From: DAIOEK01 sp964600595
GTDB lineage: Bacteria > Chloroflexota > Anaerolineae > Anaerolineales > Anaerolineaceae
Length of the DNA stretch: 6,318 bases
Direction: 5' to 3'
Assembly: GCA_964600595.1 (NCBI GenBank)
Contig: CAZRKL010000146.1
Coordinates: 1-6,318, forward strand
A program made the translations under genes and the position numbers. This document shows positions 1-6,318 of this stretch, in pieces. The notes beneath the pieces are model-generated. The model saw only the letters and a list, made by a program, of their open reading frames with translations. It searched no databases and was not told the DNA's origin. Every line of letters begins with the position of its first letter. Within the stretch, counting starts at the first letter, position 1.

Positions 1-1901
1 CGGTCAAAAATGAAATTTACCAATCTGGTATATATATCGGATGGCATGTCGTCAAAAAGGATGATGATTTTCTTGCCCCAAGAACGACTACGAAGGAGCT
101 TTCCAGTTACGGATAACCCGCCATTACTCATGGTAATTGATACTTTTTCCCCGATGTGGGTATCCGCATTTTCAAGCGGATCCTTGAGAAGAATTGCACA
201 TCCTGCAAGTGATATGTCAATTAACGCAGCCTGGATTTCGTTGGACTCCTGTAGTCTAAACCCCACACTTTCATGAAGCATAAACCGTTCTGATGTTCGG
301 TACCTTTTCCGTTCAAAATTTACCAGAATGGCGGTTATCGCTCCCAGTAAGTTATAAAGCAGCCAGAAAATATTCACAAGATATACGGGCACCATGTAAT
401 TTACATCGGTTAGCATTTTGGATATACCCGCAGCCAAAGCAAAGATACTAAGAATAGAAATAACGATATGCGGCATGGCAGCCCAGAGAGAAAAGTAAGA
501 TTTGTTTTGAGTACTGCCTTTGGGCGTGACAGAAAATTTCAGCTTTCTCGAAAAGAATAACTCAGACAAGGCAGAGATTGATAAATAAGGGGCGAGGGCA
601 GTCTCGTATATATGTGCCCAGGAGTAAGTTCGGCTTTTGTGGTTAAAGAGCGTAAAAACTAGCACCGCGATGTAGTATGTGGGCGTGAAGAATAATAACA
701 TGGTGAAAACATCTACATACAACACTGGGATACCGGTCAGTAGAAATAGGATGGGACCAATGAAGTAAATAAATTTTTGCAGCCCGAAAAACCAATACAA
801 GACTCCATCAAAATAAATCAAGCGCTGCATAAAGGATAATCCGGGCAGTTTAAGGGGATTCCACTTCTTCATGACCTGAATATTTCCCCGACACCATCGA
901 TCTCGTTGAACGATGTAATCAGAAAAAGAATCTGGCGAAAGACCCATAGCCAGGTTTTCATTCACAAAAAGTGTCTTGTAGCCTTTGGCTTGCAGTAGCA
1001 TGCTGGTTGCCATATCTTCGGTTATTGTTCCAACCGGGATCATTCCGATTTTCTCAACGGCTGACCTGCGAAAAACAGCATTGCTGCCAACGTTAAGAAC
1101 TGCATTGAATAAGTTTCGCCTGGTGAGCACTTCCCGCATAAAGAAATCTTGCTCATTAGGAATGGCGTCATAAAGCTGGAGGTTGTTCTGGAAAGGATCA
1201 GGATTGTAAAAAACCTGGGGTGCCTGAACAAGTGACATCGAAGGATCTGAAAAGTATCCCATTGTCCGCTCAAGGAACGTGCTTTTTGGGATCATATCCG
1301 CATCAAGAACTACAAAGAATTCTCCTGTTGCATAATGTTTCAAGCAATGGTTGAGGTTACCAGCCTTGGCGTGGATATTTTCATCGCGTACTGACCACAC
1401 CGCTCCATATGTCTCGGCAAGCTTACGGACCTCTTCGCGACGGCCATCATCGCAGATATAAACTTTGAATTTTTCCTTTGGATATTGCTGACTGGTTGCG
1501 GCGGCAACTGTATTTTTTAAGATACTGATGGGTTCATTGTAAGTGGCAATTAATATATCAACGTTCGGTATTTCTTTTAAATCTGACAGGGTCTTAATAT
1601 CTGGTTCATAGTCTTTAAGAAACATGAGGCGATGCGTGGTTGTTTGGATCAGGGCAAATAATTCTGCCAGGAAGAGCAGAACGCCAAAGATCAGCGCGAT
1701 GAAGTTCATGGTCGGAATGGTAAAGAATAACCGCCATATGATGTAGGTAATGTTTACCAATATCGCGAAAGCGATAAAGTGCTTCAGGTATTTGCGGTTT
1801 CTTCGCGCAATAAAGGCAAATAATACCATCACCAGCAGAATGCCAGCCATGAGCAGCATTTTTTGTCCGATAATGATCAAATCGAGCGATGTTCCCAGCA
1901 T
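1..1901 (-). CDS. BcsA-like processive family 2 glycosyltransferase with PilZ domain (3' end beyond window)
   Basis: Membrane beta-glycan synthase, most like bacterial cellulose synthase subunit BcsA. It is expected to polymerise a UDP-sugar on the cytosolic face and push the chain through its own membrane channel. The frame stays open from the ATG at 1901 to the left edge (633 codons), so the C-terminus is missing. Seen in order: about three N-terminal membrane helices (near 16-32, 41-56, 64-85); GT-A core with DDG 151-153, HAKAGN 177-182, DAD 200-202, TED 294-296 and QRDRW 332-336; further membrane helices to about 528; gating loop FSVTPK 456-461 (FxVTxK); and PilZ motifs RKRYR 531-535 (RxxxR) and DISLAG 562-567 ([D/N]xSxxG). 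The last two imply cyclic-di-GMP activation, as in BcsA. BcsA's FFCGS motif reads LNVGS here (269-273), so the product may not be plain cellulose. The gene lies 11 bases after the secreted-protein gene and is surely co-transcribed with it. The family call is very secure; the product is uncertain. Confidence 0.93.
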   Translation of the reverse strand, partial: MLGTSLDLIIIGQKMLLMAGILLVMVLFAFIARRNRKYLKHFIAFAILVNITYIIWRLFFTIPTMNFIALIFGVLLFLAELFALIQTTTHRLMFLKDYEPDIKTLSDLKEIPNVDILIATYNEPISILKNTVAAATSQQYPKEKFKVYICDDGRREEVRKLAETYGAVWSVRDENIHAKAGNLNHCLKHYATGEFFVVLDADMIPKSTFLERTMGYFSDPSMSLVQAPQVFYNPDPFQNNLQLYDAIPNEQDFFMREVLTRRNLFNAVLNVGSNAVFRRSAVEKIGMIPVGTITEDMATSMLLQAKGYKTLFVNENLAMGLSPDSFSDYIVQRDRWCRGNIQVMKKWNPLKLPGLSFMQRLIYFDGVLYWFFGLQKFIYFIGPILFLLTGIPVLYVDVFTMLLFFTPTYYIAVLVFTLFNHKSRTYSWAHIYETALAPYLSISALSELFFSRKLKFSVTPKGSTQNKSYFSLWAAMPHIVISILSIFALAAGISKMLTDVNYMVPVYLVNIFWLLYNLLGAITAILVNFERKRYRTSERFMLHESVGFRLQESNEIQAALIDISLAGCAILLKDPLENADTHIGEKVSITMSNGGLSVTGKLLRSRSWGKKIIILFDDMPSDIYTRLVNFIFD

Positions 1902-1906
1902 TTTTG

Positions 1907-1912
1907 TCCTCT
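1907..1912 (-). promoter_or_regulatory. Ribosome binding site of the synthase gene
   Basis: On the minus strand AGAGGA begins directly after the TAA stop of the upstream gene and sits 5 bases before the ATG at 1901. The Shine-Dalgarno sequence fills half of the 11-base gap, which supports both the chosen start and translation of the two genes from one message. Confidence 0.75.
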
Positions 1913-3073
1913 TTACTTCAACTTTCGTTGAATGGTTGATAATAAGAATAAGAAGACTACAACCGCCAGAACAGAAATCGCAACAAACAATGAACGATTA
2001 TTTGTTGTCCATTGATCAAACCTCGCGGAGAATTCATCATAACTGGATTTTTGAATAACTACGGGTGTTGTTTCTTCAGCTGCCAATGGTTTTACTGCAT
2101 CAGTTGATGTTTTTCCTAAGAGGGTAACCACATGTTGGGCAGATAATATGTGATTTTCTTTTGTGTATTTAGCAATTAGTACAACATCTCCCGCAGTCGA
2201 GTCTGCCGGGATTATGAGAGTGCCTTTTGAATCAATTTGCAGGAGAGGATCAAATGGATCAAGAATAGACCATTCAACATCCACAAATTCCGCCCCTGGT
2301 TTACCTAACTCCCCGAGGGTGGTATTGTATTGTTCAACATGTTGACCTGATGGCGGGATTTGAATGCGGTTTACCCCTTGAATTTCCAGGTTATAAAATT
2401 CAGTTTCTCCCATTACCTCAAAGTCATCGAGATAAATTGTGCGGGGGGATGTTTGATCTACAGTAAGGCCAAAGGCGTATGACTCGATATTGCCCAAATC
2501 CAATATGTTGTTGGTTTGACCTGTATTCCAGGCGGGAACAGCGAAACTCTTGAATGGAATAATCACATGACCTGAAAAACCACCGGGAATGAGCAGATTA
2601 CTGTAACTGATATTAAGTTGCGTGATTACATTGTTGTTCTGCAAATAGAAAATACCGCTATCTGCAACAGACCAGTATTCGCGGAATTTCTCTTTAAAAT
2701 TGAATGTAACAGGGATAGGTCTATCTGATGGGTTGCTGATCCAGAACCGAACTGCTGACCCGTTTTCCCAGCTATTGTACATGCCAGACATTGAATGGTA
2801 GATGGACCCGTGAATGGAGCCATTTGAAGGATTTGCGGAAATAATTTGAATCCCCAAAGCCTTCTGCCCGGAGAATACATTTTCTGTTTCCAGAAAAACG
2901 TTCAGGTTTGCACCGTTCTCCCAGACCGGGTAAGTTCTAGTAATGGTCCGATTACTGATTTGATTCTCATAATCATCAAAAAAAACAGAATTGGGGTTTT
3001 CAGTAGATAGGCTTGGTGAAAAAAGCGGTAACGTTAAGATGAAAATAAATCCTGCAATAATTTTGGTAATCAA
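1913..3073 (-). CDS. Secreted, membrane-anchored protein with carbohydrate-binding-type and Ig-like domains
   Basis: 386 residues. Residues 1-23 look like a signal peptide: a lysine, then a hydrophobic core, with cleavage possible near SLS-TE. Residues 30-222 resemble a jelly-roll carbohydrate-binding module of the CBM11/CIA30 kind: an opening FFDDYE, a central strand VRFWISNP, a VIIPFKSF strand, and a closing strand IYLDDFEV. Residues 235-318 look like a bacterial Ig-like domain (DVEWSILDP, then DSKGTLIIP). A Thr/Pro/acid-rich linker leads to one membrane helix (361-380) and a short basic tail RKLK, so the bulk should face outward. It is the first gene of the synthase operon. BcsB likewise has carbohydrate-binding domains and a C-terminal anchor helix, so a role as glycan acceptor or export partner is inferred. 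It is about half the usual BcsB length, lacks a recognisable second domain pair, and shows no hydrolase motif I can identify. The domain calls are by pattern only. Confidence 0.85.
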   Translation of the reverse strand: MITKIIAGFIFILTLPLFSPSLSTENPNSVFFDDYENQISNRTITRTYPVWENGANLNVFLETENVFSGQKALGIQIISANPSNGSIHGSIYHSMSGMYNSWENGSAVRFWISNPSDRPIPVTFNFKEKFREYWSVADSGIFYLQNNNVITQLNISYSNLLIPGGFSGHVIIPFKSFAVPAWNTGQTNNILDLGNIESYAFGLTVDQTSPRTIYLDDFEVMGETEFYNLEIQGVNRIQIPPSGQHVEQYNTTLGELGKPGAEFVDVEWSILDPFDPLLQIDSKGTLIIPADSTAGDVVLIAKYTKENHILSAQHVVTLLGKTSTDAVKPLAAEETTPVVIQKSSYDEFSARFDQWTTNNRSLFVAISVLAVVVFLFLLSTIQRKLK

Positions 3074-3080
3074 AAGTCAT

Positions 3081-3085
3081 CCCTC
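3081..3085 (-). promoter_or_regulatory. Ribosome binding site that decides a TTG start
   Basis: On the minus strand GAGGG lies 7 bases before the TTG at 3073. An ATG at 3080 is out of frame with the long reading frame and overlaps the spacer. TTG is therefore the best start: it gives a proper signal peptide and ideal spacing. Confidence 0.7.
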
Positions 3086-3088
3086 AGT

Positions 3089-3105
3089 TTGAATGTCATA
3101 TTCAA
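3089..3105. repeat. Inverted repeat TTGAAT-N5-ATTCAA, candidate operator of the synthase operon
   Basis: Two perfect 6-base arms (3089-3094 and 3100-3105) flank a GTCAT spacer. The repeat lies one base downstream of the candidate leftward -10 box and just upstream of the ribosome binding site, where a bound repressor would block initiation. The same half-sites recur at 3251-3263 in front of the regulator gene. The TGAA/TTCA core recalls half-sites known for the ArsR/SmtB family (for example CzrA), although the spacing differs from that family's usual six bases. Confidence 0.5.
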
Positions 3106-3106
3106 G

Positions 3107-3137
3107 TGTATAGAAAAGAGATAGGTAGAGCTGTAAA
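3107..3137 (-). promoter_or_regulatory. Candidate leftward promoter of the synthase operon
   Basis: Read on the minus strand, TTTACA (3137-3132) is followed after 19 bases by TATACA (3112-3107). The hexamers are close to the sigma-70 consensus, but the spacer is at the long limit, so this is only a candidate. It is the best placed match upstream of the TTG start and would give a leader of roughly 25-30 bases. Confidence 0.35.
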
Positions 3138-3218
3138 AAACCATTAAAAATCTCATAATCCCTGCGCAAATATCCGGGATGGTATGGAAAAATTGTTGAT
3201 TAATTGGACAACTGACTA

Positions 3219-3246
3219 TTGTATATTTTATTTAATACGCTATAAT
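3219..3246 (+). promoter_or_regulatory. Candidate promoter of the ArsR-type regulator unit
   Basis: A perfect TATAAT (3241-3246) is preceded by a weak -35 match, TTGTAT (3219-3224), with a 16-base spacer. Transcription would start near 3253, inside the inverted repeat at 3251-3263, leaving a leader of about 40 bases before the ATG at 3295. This makes the upstream in-frame ATG at 3184 unlikely as a start, since it would lie before the promoter. Confidence 0.55.
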
Positions 3247-3250
3247 ATAT

Positions 3251-3263
3251 TTGAATTATTCAA
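3251..3263. repeat. Inverted repeat TTGAAT-N1-ATTCAA, candidate autoregulatory operator
   Basis: Perfect 6-base arms (3251-3256 and 3258-3263) surround a single T, starting 4 bases after the TATAAT box and covering the expected transcription start. The half-site is identical to that of the repeat at 3089-3105 on the synthase side. This position is typical of autorepression by ArsR-family proteins. The surrounding DNA is A+T rich, so chance is not excluded. Confidence 0.5.
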
Positions 3264-3294
3264 TAATACGTATAAACAAATAAAGGAAATTACT

Positions 3295-4401
3295 ATGTCT
3301 CCCATTGGAACCATGCTGGAAAGTATAAATTCAGGCAATAACCTGGTAGTGGCAAATACTGCAATTAATGCTTTTGTAAGTATGGTATTGGTTGTTAATG
3401 ACGAAAATGAAGCGGGTATCCACGAATGGGTGACAAGAACCATGTCGAAAATGTCTCCTGAAGAGCGGTCGCGGCACAAATTGGTTACCAATGGATTGTA
3501 TTTTGCTGTTGTCCCACAGACCTATGCTGGTACTTTTGAAGCTTATATCGATCTATTGGATGCAACACCACCTTCAAAATTCAGGGAACAATTACTTGCC
3601 GGATATGATTATGTGTTTACTCAATACATCGAGGAAATGCCTGATCGGAGAAAACCCGACTGGAATCATGCATTGATTTCTCCACAGAATTATGTTGCCC
3701 AGCTAATAGAAATATTTGGTGAAGATCGTGCTGATGTGGAAATCGAAACAAAGGCTTATGAGTATGTTATAGATCCCGCTGCCCTCAAGCAGTTAGTGGT
3801 GAGTCACATTCGCTGGTTCTGGAATACACATCTGAAATCTGAGTGGGATAGGGTTCTGCCCATGTTGATAGAATCAGCCAATGCATTTAATAGTCAAAAT
3901 TTGAATGGATTGAATCGCGAGGAATTGTTTCGGTTTATCACCGGTAAGGAGAAAAATGATTCGAAATGGTTAACCTTTATTGAACCTGTTAGTGAGCTGT
4001 ATTTTTTACCTAATCCACACATTGGTCCATACATTCGGACTGCCATTGTCAGGGATACAGCGTACGTTGTTTTCGGTGCACATCTTCCGGAAGGATCAAC
4101 CATTCATATTCCAGAGTTGGATCGTGCTGATATCGTAAGCAAGCTGTCTGCGTTGGCAGATGACACAAGGCTCACAGTATTACGGTTACTCGCAGAGCGA
4201 GGAGAAATGCGATCTACCGAGATTATGGATGAGGTTAAGTTGAGCCAGCCCAGTATATCGAGGTATCTTGCTCAACTAACTGCAAATGGTTATTTAAATG
4301 AAAAAAGAGTTAACAGCGCCAAAGTGTATTCACTGAATTCTGACCGTATTGAAAAAACACTACATGCTGTAGCGGCATATTTGTCTGTAAGGAAGAGCTG
4401 A
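3295..4401 (+). CDS. ArsR-type winged-helix transcriptional regulator with large N-terminal domain
   Basis: 368 residues from the ATG at 3295, which has AAAGGA 7 bases upstream. An in-frame ATG at 3184 would add 37 residues but has no good ribosome site and precedes the likely promoter. Residues 280-365 form the DNA-binding domain: LSALADDTRLTVLRLLAERG, then the recognition helix SQPSISRYLAQL (317-328), then a wing at NEKRVNSAKVYSL. This is the ArsR pattern. Typical ArsR proteins have about 100-120 residues; here some 280 extra residues precede the domain, and I do not recognise them. They may sense a ligand or mediate dimer contacts. The protein has no cysteine, so metal sensing through thiols, as in classical ArsR or CadC, is excluded. 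It is divergent from the synthase operon, with matching inverted repeats in front of both, so control of itself and perhaps of the synthase is inferred. The regulator class is secure; its signal and targets are unknown. Confidence 0.88.
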   Translation: MSPIGTMLESINSGNNLVVANTAINAFVSMVLVVNDENEAGIHEWVTRTMSKMSPEERSRHKLVTNGLYFAVVPQTYAGTFEAYIDLLDATPPSKFREQLLAGYDYVFTQYIEEMPDRRKPDWNHALISPQNYVAQLIEIFGEDRADVEIETKAYEYVIDPAALKQLVVSHIRWFWNTHLKSEWDRVLPMLIESANAFNSQNLNGLNREELFRFITGKEKNDSKWLTFIEPVSELYFLPNPHIGPYIRTAIVRDTAYVVFGAHLPEGSTIHIPELDRADIVSKLSALADDTRLTVLRLLAERGEMRSTEIMDEVKLSQPSISRYLAQLTANGYLNEKRVNSAKVYSLNSDRIEKTLHAVAAYLSVRKS

Positions 4402-4414
4402 AAGGATGGTTGGT

Positions 4415-4654
4415 ATGAATCCATTAATTGAAGATCGTCTAATAAAAATGCATATAACAAAAATCCAGGCAGATTTAACAAAAATAAGCCTGGGTGAACA
4501 GGCAGCTGCACATCAACACAAGCAGCCCAACTGGTTCGCATTGAGGTTGCAGAAAATTGGTCAATGGCTCATTCAAATGGGTGAGAAATTGGATAATACA
4601 GATAAACTCAGGGAGGCAAGATATAAATCAAATGCCTGTAATTATGCACAATAA
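4415..4654 (+). CDS. Small Trp-rich hypothetical protein co-transcribed with the regulator
   Basis: 79 residues from the ATG at 4415, which has AAAGGA (4401-4406) at an 8-base spacing. An in-frame ATG at 4406 would add three residues but overlaps that site. The first half is polar and charged. The second half holds an amphipathic helix with Trp and Leu on a regular spacing (NWFALRLQKIGQWLIQMGEKL), followed by a charged tail. No signal peptide or full membrane helix is seen. It begins 13 bases after the regulator's stop and ends just before the hairpin terminator, so it belongs to the same transcript. The function is unknown. It may bind the membrane surface or act as a partner that modulates the regulator. 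The short length and lack of a recognised family keep confidence moderate, but position, ribosome site and terminator all support a real gene. Confidence 0.7.
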   Translation: MNPLIEDRLIKMHITKIQADLTKISLGEQAAAHQHKQPNWFALRLQKIGQWLIQMGEKLDNTDKLREARYKSNACNYAQ

Positions 4655-4670
4655 AAATCCCCGCTAAATT

Positions 4671-4705
4671 ATAAAGAGGCTGACTATTTGGGTCAGCCTC
4701 TTTAT
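4671..4705. terminator. Perfect 14-bp hairpin between convergent genes, probable bidirectional terminator
   Basis: The arms ATAAAGAGGCTGAC (4671-4684) and GTCAGCCTCTTTAT (4692-4705) pair without mismatch around a 7-base loop. A-rich and T-rich ends of the stem give a U-containing tail in both directions, though the U run is short (TTTAT). It lies between the stop at 4654 on the plus strand and the stop at 4756 on the minus strand, where one hairpin can end both transcripts. Confidence 0.8.
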
Positions 4706-4755
4706 GGTGGTTCATAATGGCTATTTTTGATCCAACATCAACTAAAGATTACCTG

Positions 4756-6318
4756 TTATTCCACCTTCCCAAACAGACCCCGGCGAATCATCCACTTGCC
4801 GAATTCAAGCGCCGGAATAATTGTTATGGCAGAGCCTATAGCAATCCACCAGTCTTCCAGAGGAAGGTAATACGTACCAAAGGCATCATGCAGGAATGGG
4901 ACATAGATTACCAGCAACAGCATCGCGACATCTACCAGAATGGCAAGGTTTAACCATTTGTTGCTGAAAATGCCTTGAAGTATTGAATGACGATCTGATC
5001 TAAAGCTGTAAGCCTTGAAGAATTGTATGAGCACGAGTGACACAAATGTCATTGTCATCGCTTCGTCCAGTCCTTTTCCAGATTGCAATGCCCATAAAAA
5101 TAGACCCAGATTTACCAGAGTCGACCATATTCCCCCGAGTGACATCAGGGTAACCACAGGTCTGGTGAAGACACCTGTTCGTGGGTCACGTGGTTTCCGC
5201 TGCATCAAATCTTTTTCGGGTGGATCGATTGCCAGAGCCAGCGCAGGCAGACCATCGGTCGCGAGATTTACAAAGAGAATTTGCACAGCGGAGAGTGGCA
5301 GCGGTAACCCTAATAAAGATGCTCCTGCCATTAGACCTATCTCACCGATATTTGAAGATAACAGGAACATCAGGTATTTTTTGATGTTGCCAAAAACCCC
5401 ACGACCTTCTTCAATAGCAGCTACAATTGACGCAAAATTATCATCCGTAAGAGTCATTGCGGCAGCTTCTTTGGTTACGTCTGTTCCCGTAATACCCATG
5501 GCAATGCCAATATCAGCCTTTTTTAGAGCAGGTGCATCATTAACCCCATCTCCTGTCATTGAAACAATATGATTCCGAGCCTGCCAGGCAGCTACGACCC
5601 GTAATTTATGAGATGGTGATACACGTGCATAAACACTGATGTTTTCAACCTCACGTTGGAGTTCTTCATCAGACATCTCTTCGAGTTCCACACCGGTTAC
5701 CACCCGGTCCCCATCGCGCAGCAGCCCCAATTCGCGGGCAACTGCTTGAGCGGTGATTGGGTGATCCCCTGTGATCATTATCGGACGAATCCCAGCGCTA
5801 ACACTGGTGGCGATGGCTGCCTTGGCTTCGGGTCTGGGAGGGTCAATCATACCAGCCAGCCCGAGGAATGTCATTCCACTCTCTGCTGTTTCCAATGATG
5901 CATTATCTTTCGAGGCCACAGCCAGAACTCTCAACGCGCCATCTGCCATTTCAACAGCGGCATCCAGAATGCATTTTCGGGAAGATTCGTTTAACTCAAC
6001 CTTCCCATCCTCTGTAAGCATGGTATCGCACCCGGCCAGGATGACTTCGGGAGCACCTTTGGCGTAAGCGATGACTCCATCTGCTGATTGATGCAAAGTC
6101 GTCATCCGTTTGGTTTCTGAGGAAAACGGAATTTCATTTACCCGCGGATTTTCGCGATCCAGTAATTCTTTATCCAATCCAGCTTTAGCAGCAGCGACGA
6201 TCAGTGCTCCTTCGGTAGGATCTCCTTTAATCTCCCAGTGGACCTCTGAACCCGTTCCAGAACTGACCAGTTTGGTATCTGAAGCCATTGTTGCTGCTTC
6301 CAGCATTTTTATGAGTGG
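4756..6318 (-). CDS. Calcium-transporting P-type ATPase, type II/PMCA-like (N-terminal part beyond window)
   Basis: ATP-driven cation pump that most likely exports Ca2+ from the cytosol. The frame is open to the right edge (codons for P-L-I-K precede the first visible Met at 6306), so 520 C-terminal residues of a protein expected to be near 900 are present. The DKTGT phosphorylation site and M1-M4 lie outside. Numbering from that Met, the visible motifs are: nucleotide-binding GDPTEGA 28-34 and KGAPE 83-87; DPPRPE 155-160; TGD 179-181; hinge TGDGVNDAPAL 251-261; then helices M5-M10 (about 308-505). M5 has N319 and E322, and M6 has N347, T350 and D351, matching the calcium ligands N768, E771, N796, T799 and D800 of SERCA. 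The M8 position of SERCA E908 is Gln (Q428), as in plasma-membrane pumps with a single Ca2+ site. It is convergent with the regulator unit, with no sign of shared control. The family is secure; Ca2+ over Mn2+ or another cation is inferred. Confidence 0.95.
   Translation of the reverse strand, partial: PLIKMLEAATMASDTKLVSSGTGSEVHWEIKGDPTEGALIVAAAKAGLDKELLDRENPRVNEIPFSSETKRMTTLHQSADGVIAYAKGAPEVILAGCDTMLTEDGKVELNESSRKCILDAAVEMADGALRVLAVASKDNASLETAESGMTFLGLAGMIDPPRPEAKAAIATSVSAGIRPIMITGDHPITAQAVARELGLLRDGDRVVTGVELEEMSDEELQREVENISVYARVSPSHKLRVVAAWQARNHIVSMTGDGVNDAPALKKADIGIAMGITGTDVTKEAAAMTLTDDNFASIVAAIEEGRGVFGNIKKYLMFLLSSNIGEIGLMAGASLLGLPLPLSAVQILFVNLATDGLPALALAIDPPEKDLMQRKPRDPRTGVFTRPVVTLMSLGGIWSTLVNLGLFLWALQSGKGLDEAMTMTFVSLVLIQFFKAYSFRSDRHSILQGIFSNKWLNLAILVDVAMLLLVIYVPFLHDAFGTYYLPLEDWWIAIGSAITIIPALEFGKWMIRRGLFGKVE

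Noticed and set aside
10..276. 88-codon plus-strand frame at the left edge
   Set aside because: It is antisense to the PilZ-encoding part of the synthase, which is clearly the coding strand.
2334..2345. Perfect 12-base palindrome TCAACATGTTGA
   Set aside because: It lies inside the coding sequence of the secreted protein, with no promoter nearby and no second copy seen. Chance is the simplest explanation.
3158..3180. Short inverted repeat ATCCC...GGGAT in the divergent region, considered as part of a riboswitch or hairpin
   Set aside because: The arms are only 5 bases, and it lies upstream of the likely leftward transcription start. No conserved cyclic-di-GMP riboswitch core was recognised in the region.
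3184..3294. 37-codon in-frame N-terminal extension of the regulator starting at ATG 3184
   Set aside because: It lies upstream of the TATAAT box, has no suitable ribosome site and encodes an A+T-driven sequence unlike the rest. ATG 3295 has a good Shine-Dalgarno sequence.
4717..4953. 78-codon plus-strand frame after the terminator
   Set aside because: It overlaps the ATPase C-terminus on the opposite strand, follows the hairpin terminator and has no convincing protein features.
5015..5572. 185-codon plus-strand open frame
   Set aside because: It is antisense to the ATPase, whose minus-strand frame has uninterrupted conserved motifs. The plus-strand product shows no recognisable domain.

Overview
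The window is an ordinary bacterial chromosomal segment of moderate G+C with tightly packed genes. It shows no mobile elements, CRISPR arrays, or tRNA or rRNA genes. The organism cannot be fixed from the sequence. A monoderm-like environmental bacterium, perhaps Chloroflexota (Anaerolineae type), is my best guess. It rests on the gene mix: a PMCA-type P-type ATPase, a large ArsR-type regulator with a small Trp-rich companion, and a synthase lacking an adjacent classical BcsB. This is inference only.

Left half, minus strand (1-3073): a two-gene operon for making and handling an extracellular polysaccharide. The promoter-proximal gene (1913-3073, TTG start) encodes a secreted protein of 386 residues held by one C-terminal membrane helix. 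It carries a carbohydrate-binding-type beta-sandwich and an Ig-like domain. Eleven bases after its stop begins a BcsA-like processive family 2 glycosyltransferase. This has every core catalytic motif, the FxVTxK gating loop and a C-terminal PilZ domain, so cyclic-di-GMP control is predicted. Its 3' end runs off the left edge. The secreted protein could act as a small BcsB substitute that receives the glucan outside the membrane.

Centre (3074-3294): a divergent intergenic region. A TATAAT-containing promoter faces right and a weaker promoter candidate faces left. Each is followed within a few bases by an inverted repeat built from the same half-site, TTGAAT...ATTCAA, with spacers of 1 and 5 bases. 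These are candidate operators for the regulator encoded alongside.

Right of centre, plus strand (3295-4654): a 368-residue regulator with a C-terminal ArsR-type winged helix and a large N-terminal domain I do not recognise. A 79-residue protein with a Trp-rich amphipathic helix follows in the same transcription unit. A perfect 14-bp hairpin (4671-4705) then separates this unit from the converging gene.

Right end, minus strand (4756-6318): the C-terminal 520 residues of a type II (PMCA-like) calcium-transporting P-type ATPase, whose N-terminal part lies beyond the right edge.

Working model (inference): the ArsR-type protein represses its own unit and possibly the synthase operon from the paired repeats. 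Cyclic-di-GMP then gates the synthase after translation. The ATPase appears to be an independent housekeeping gene.
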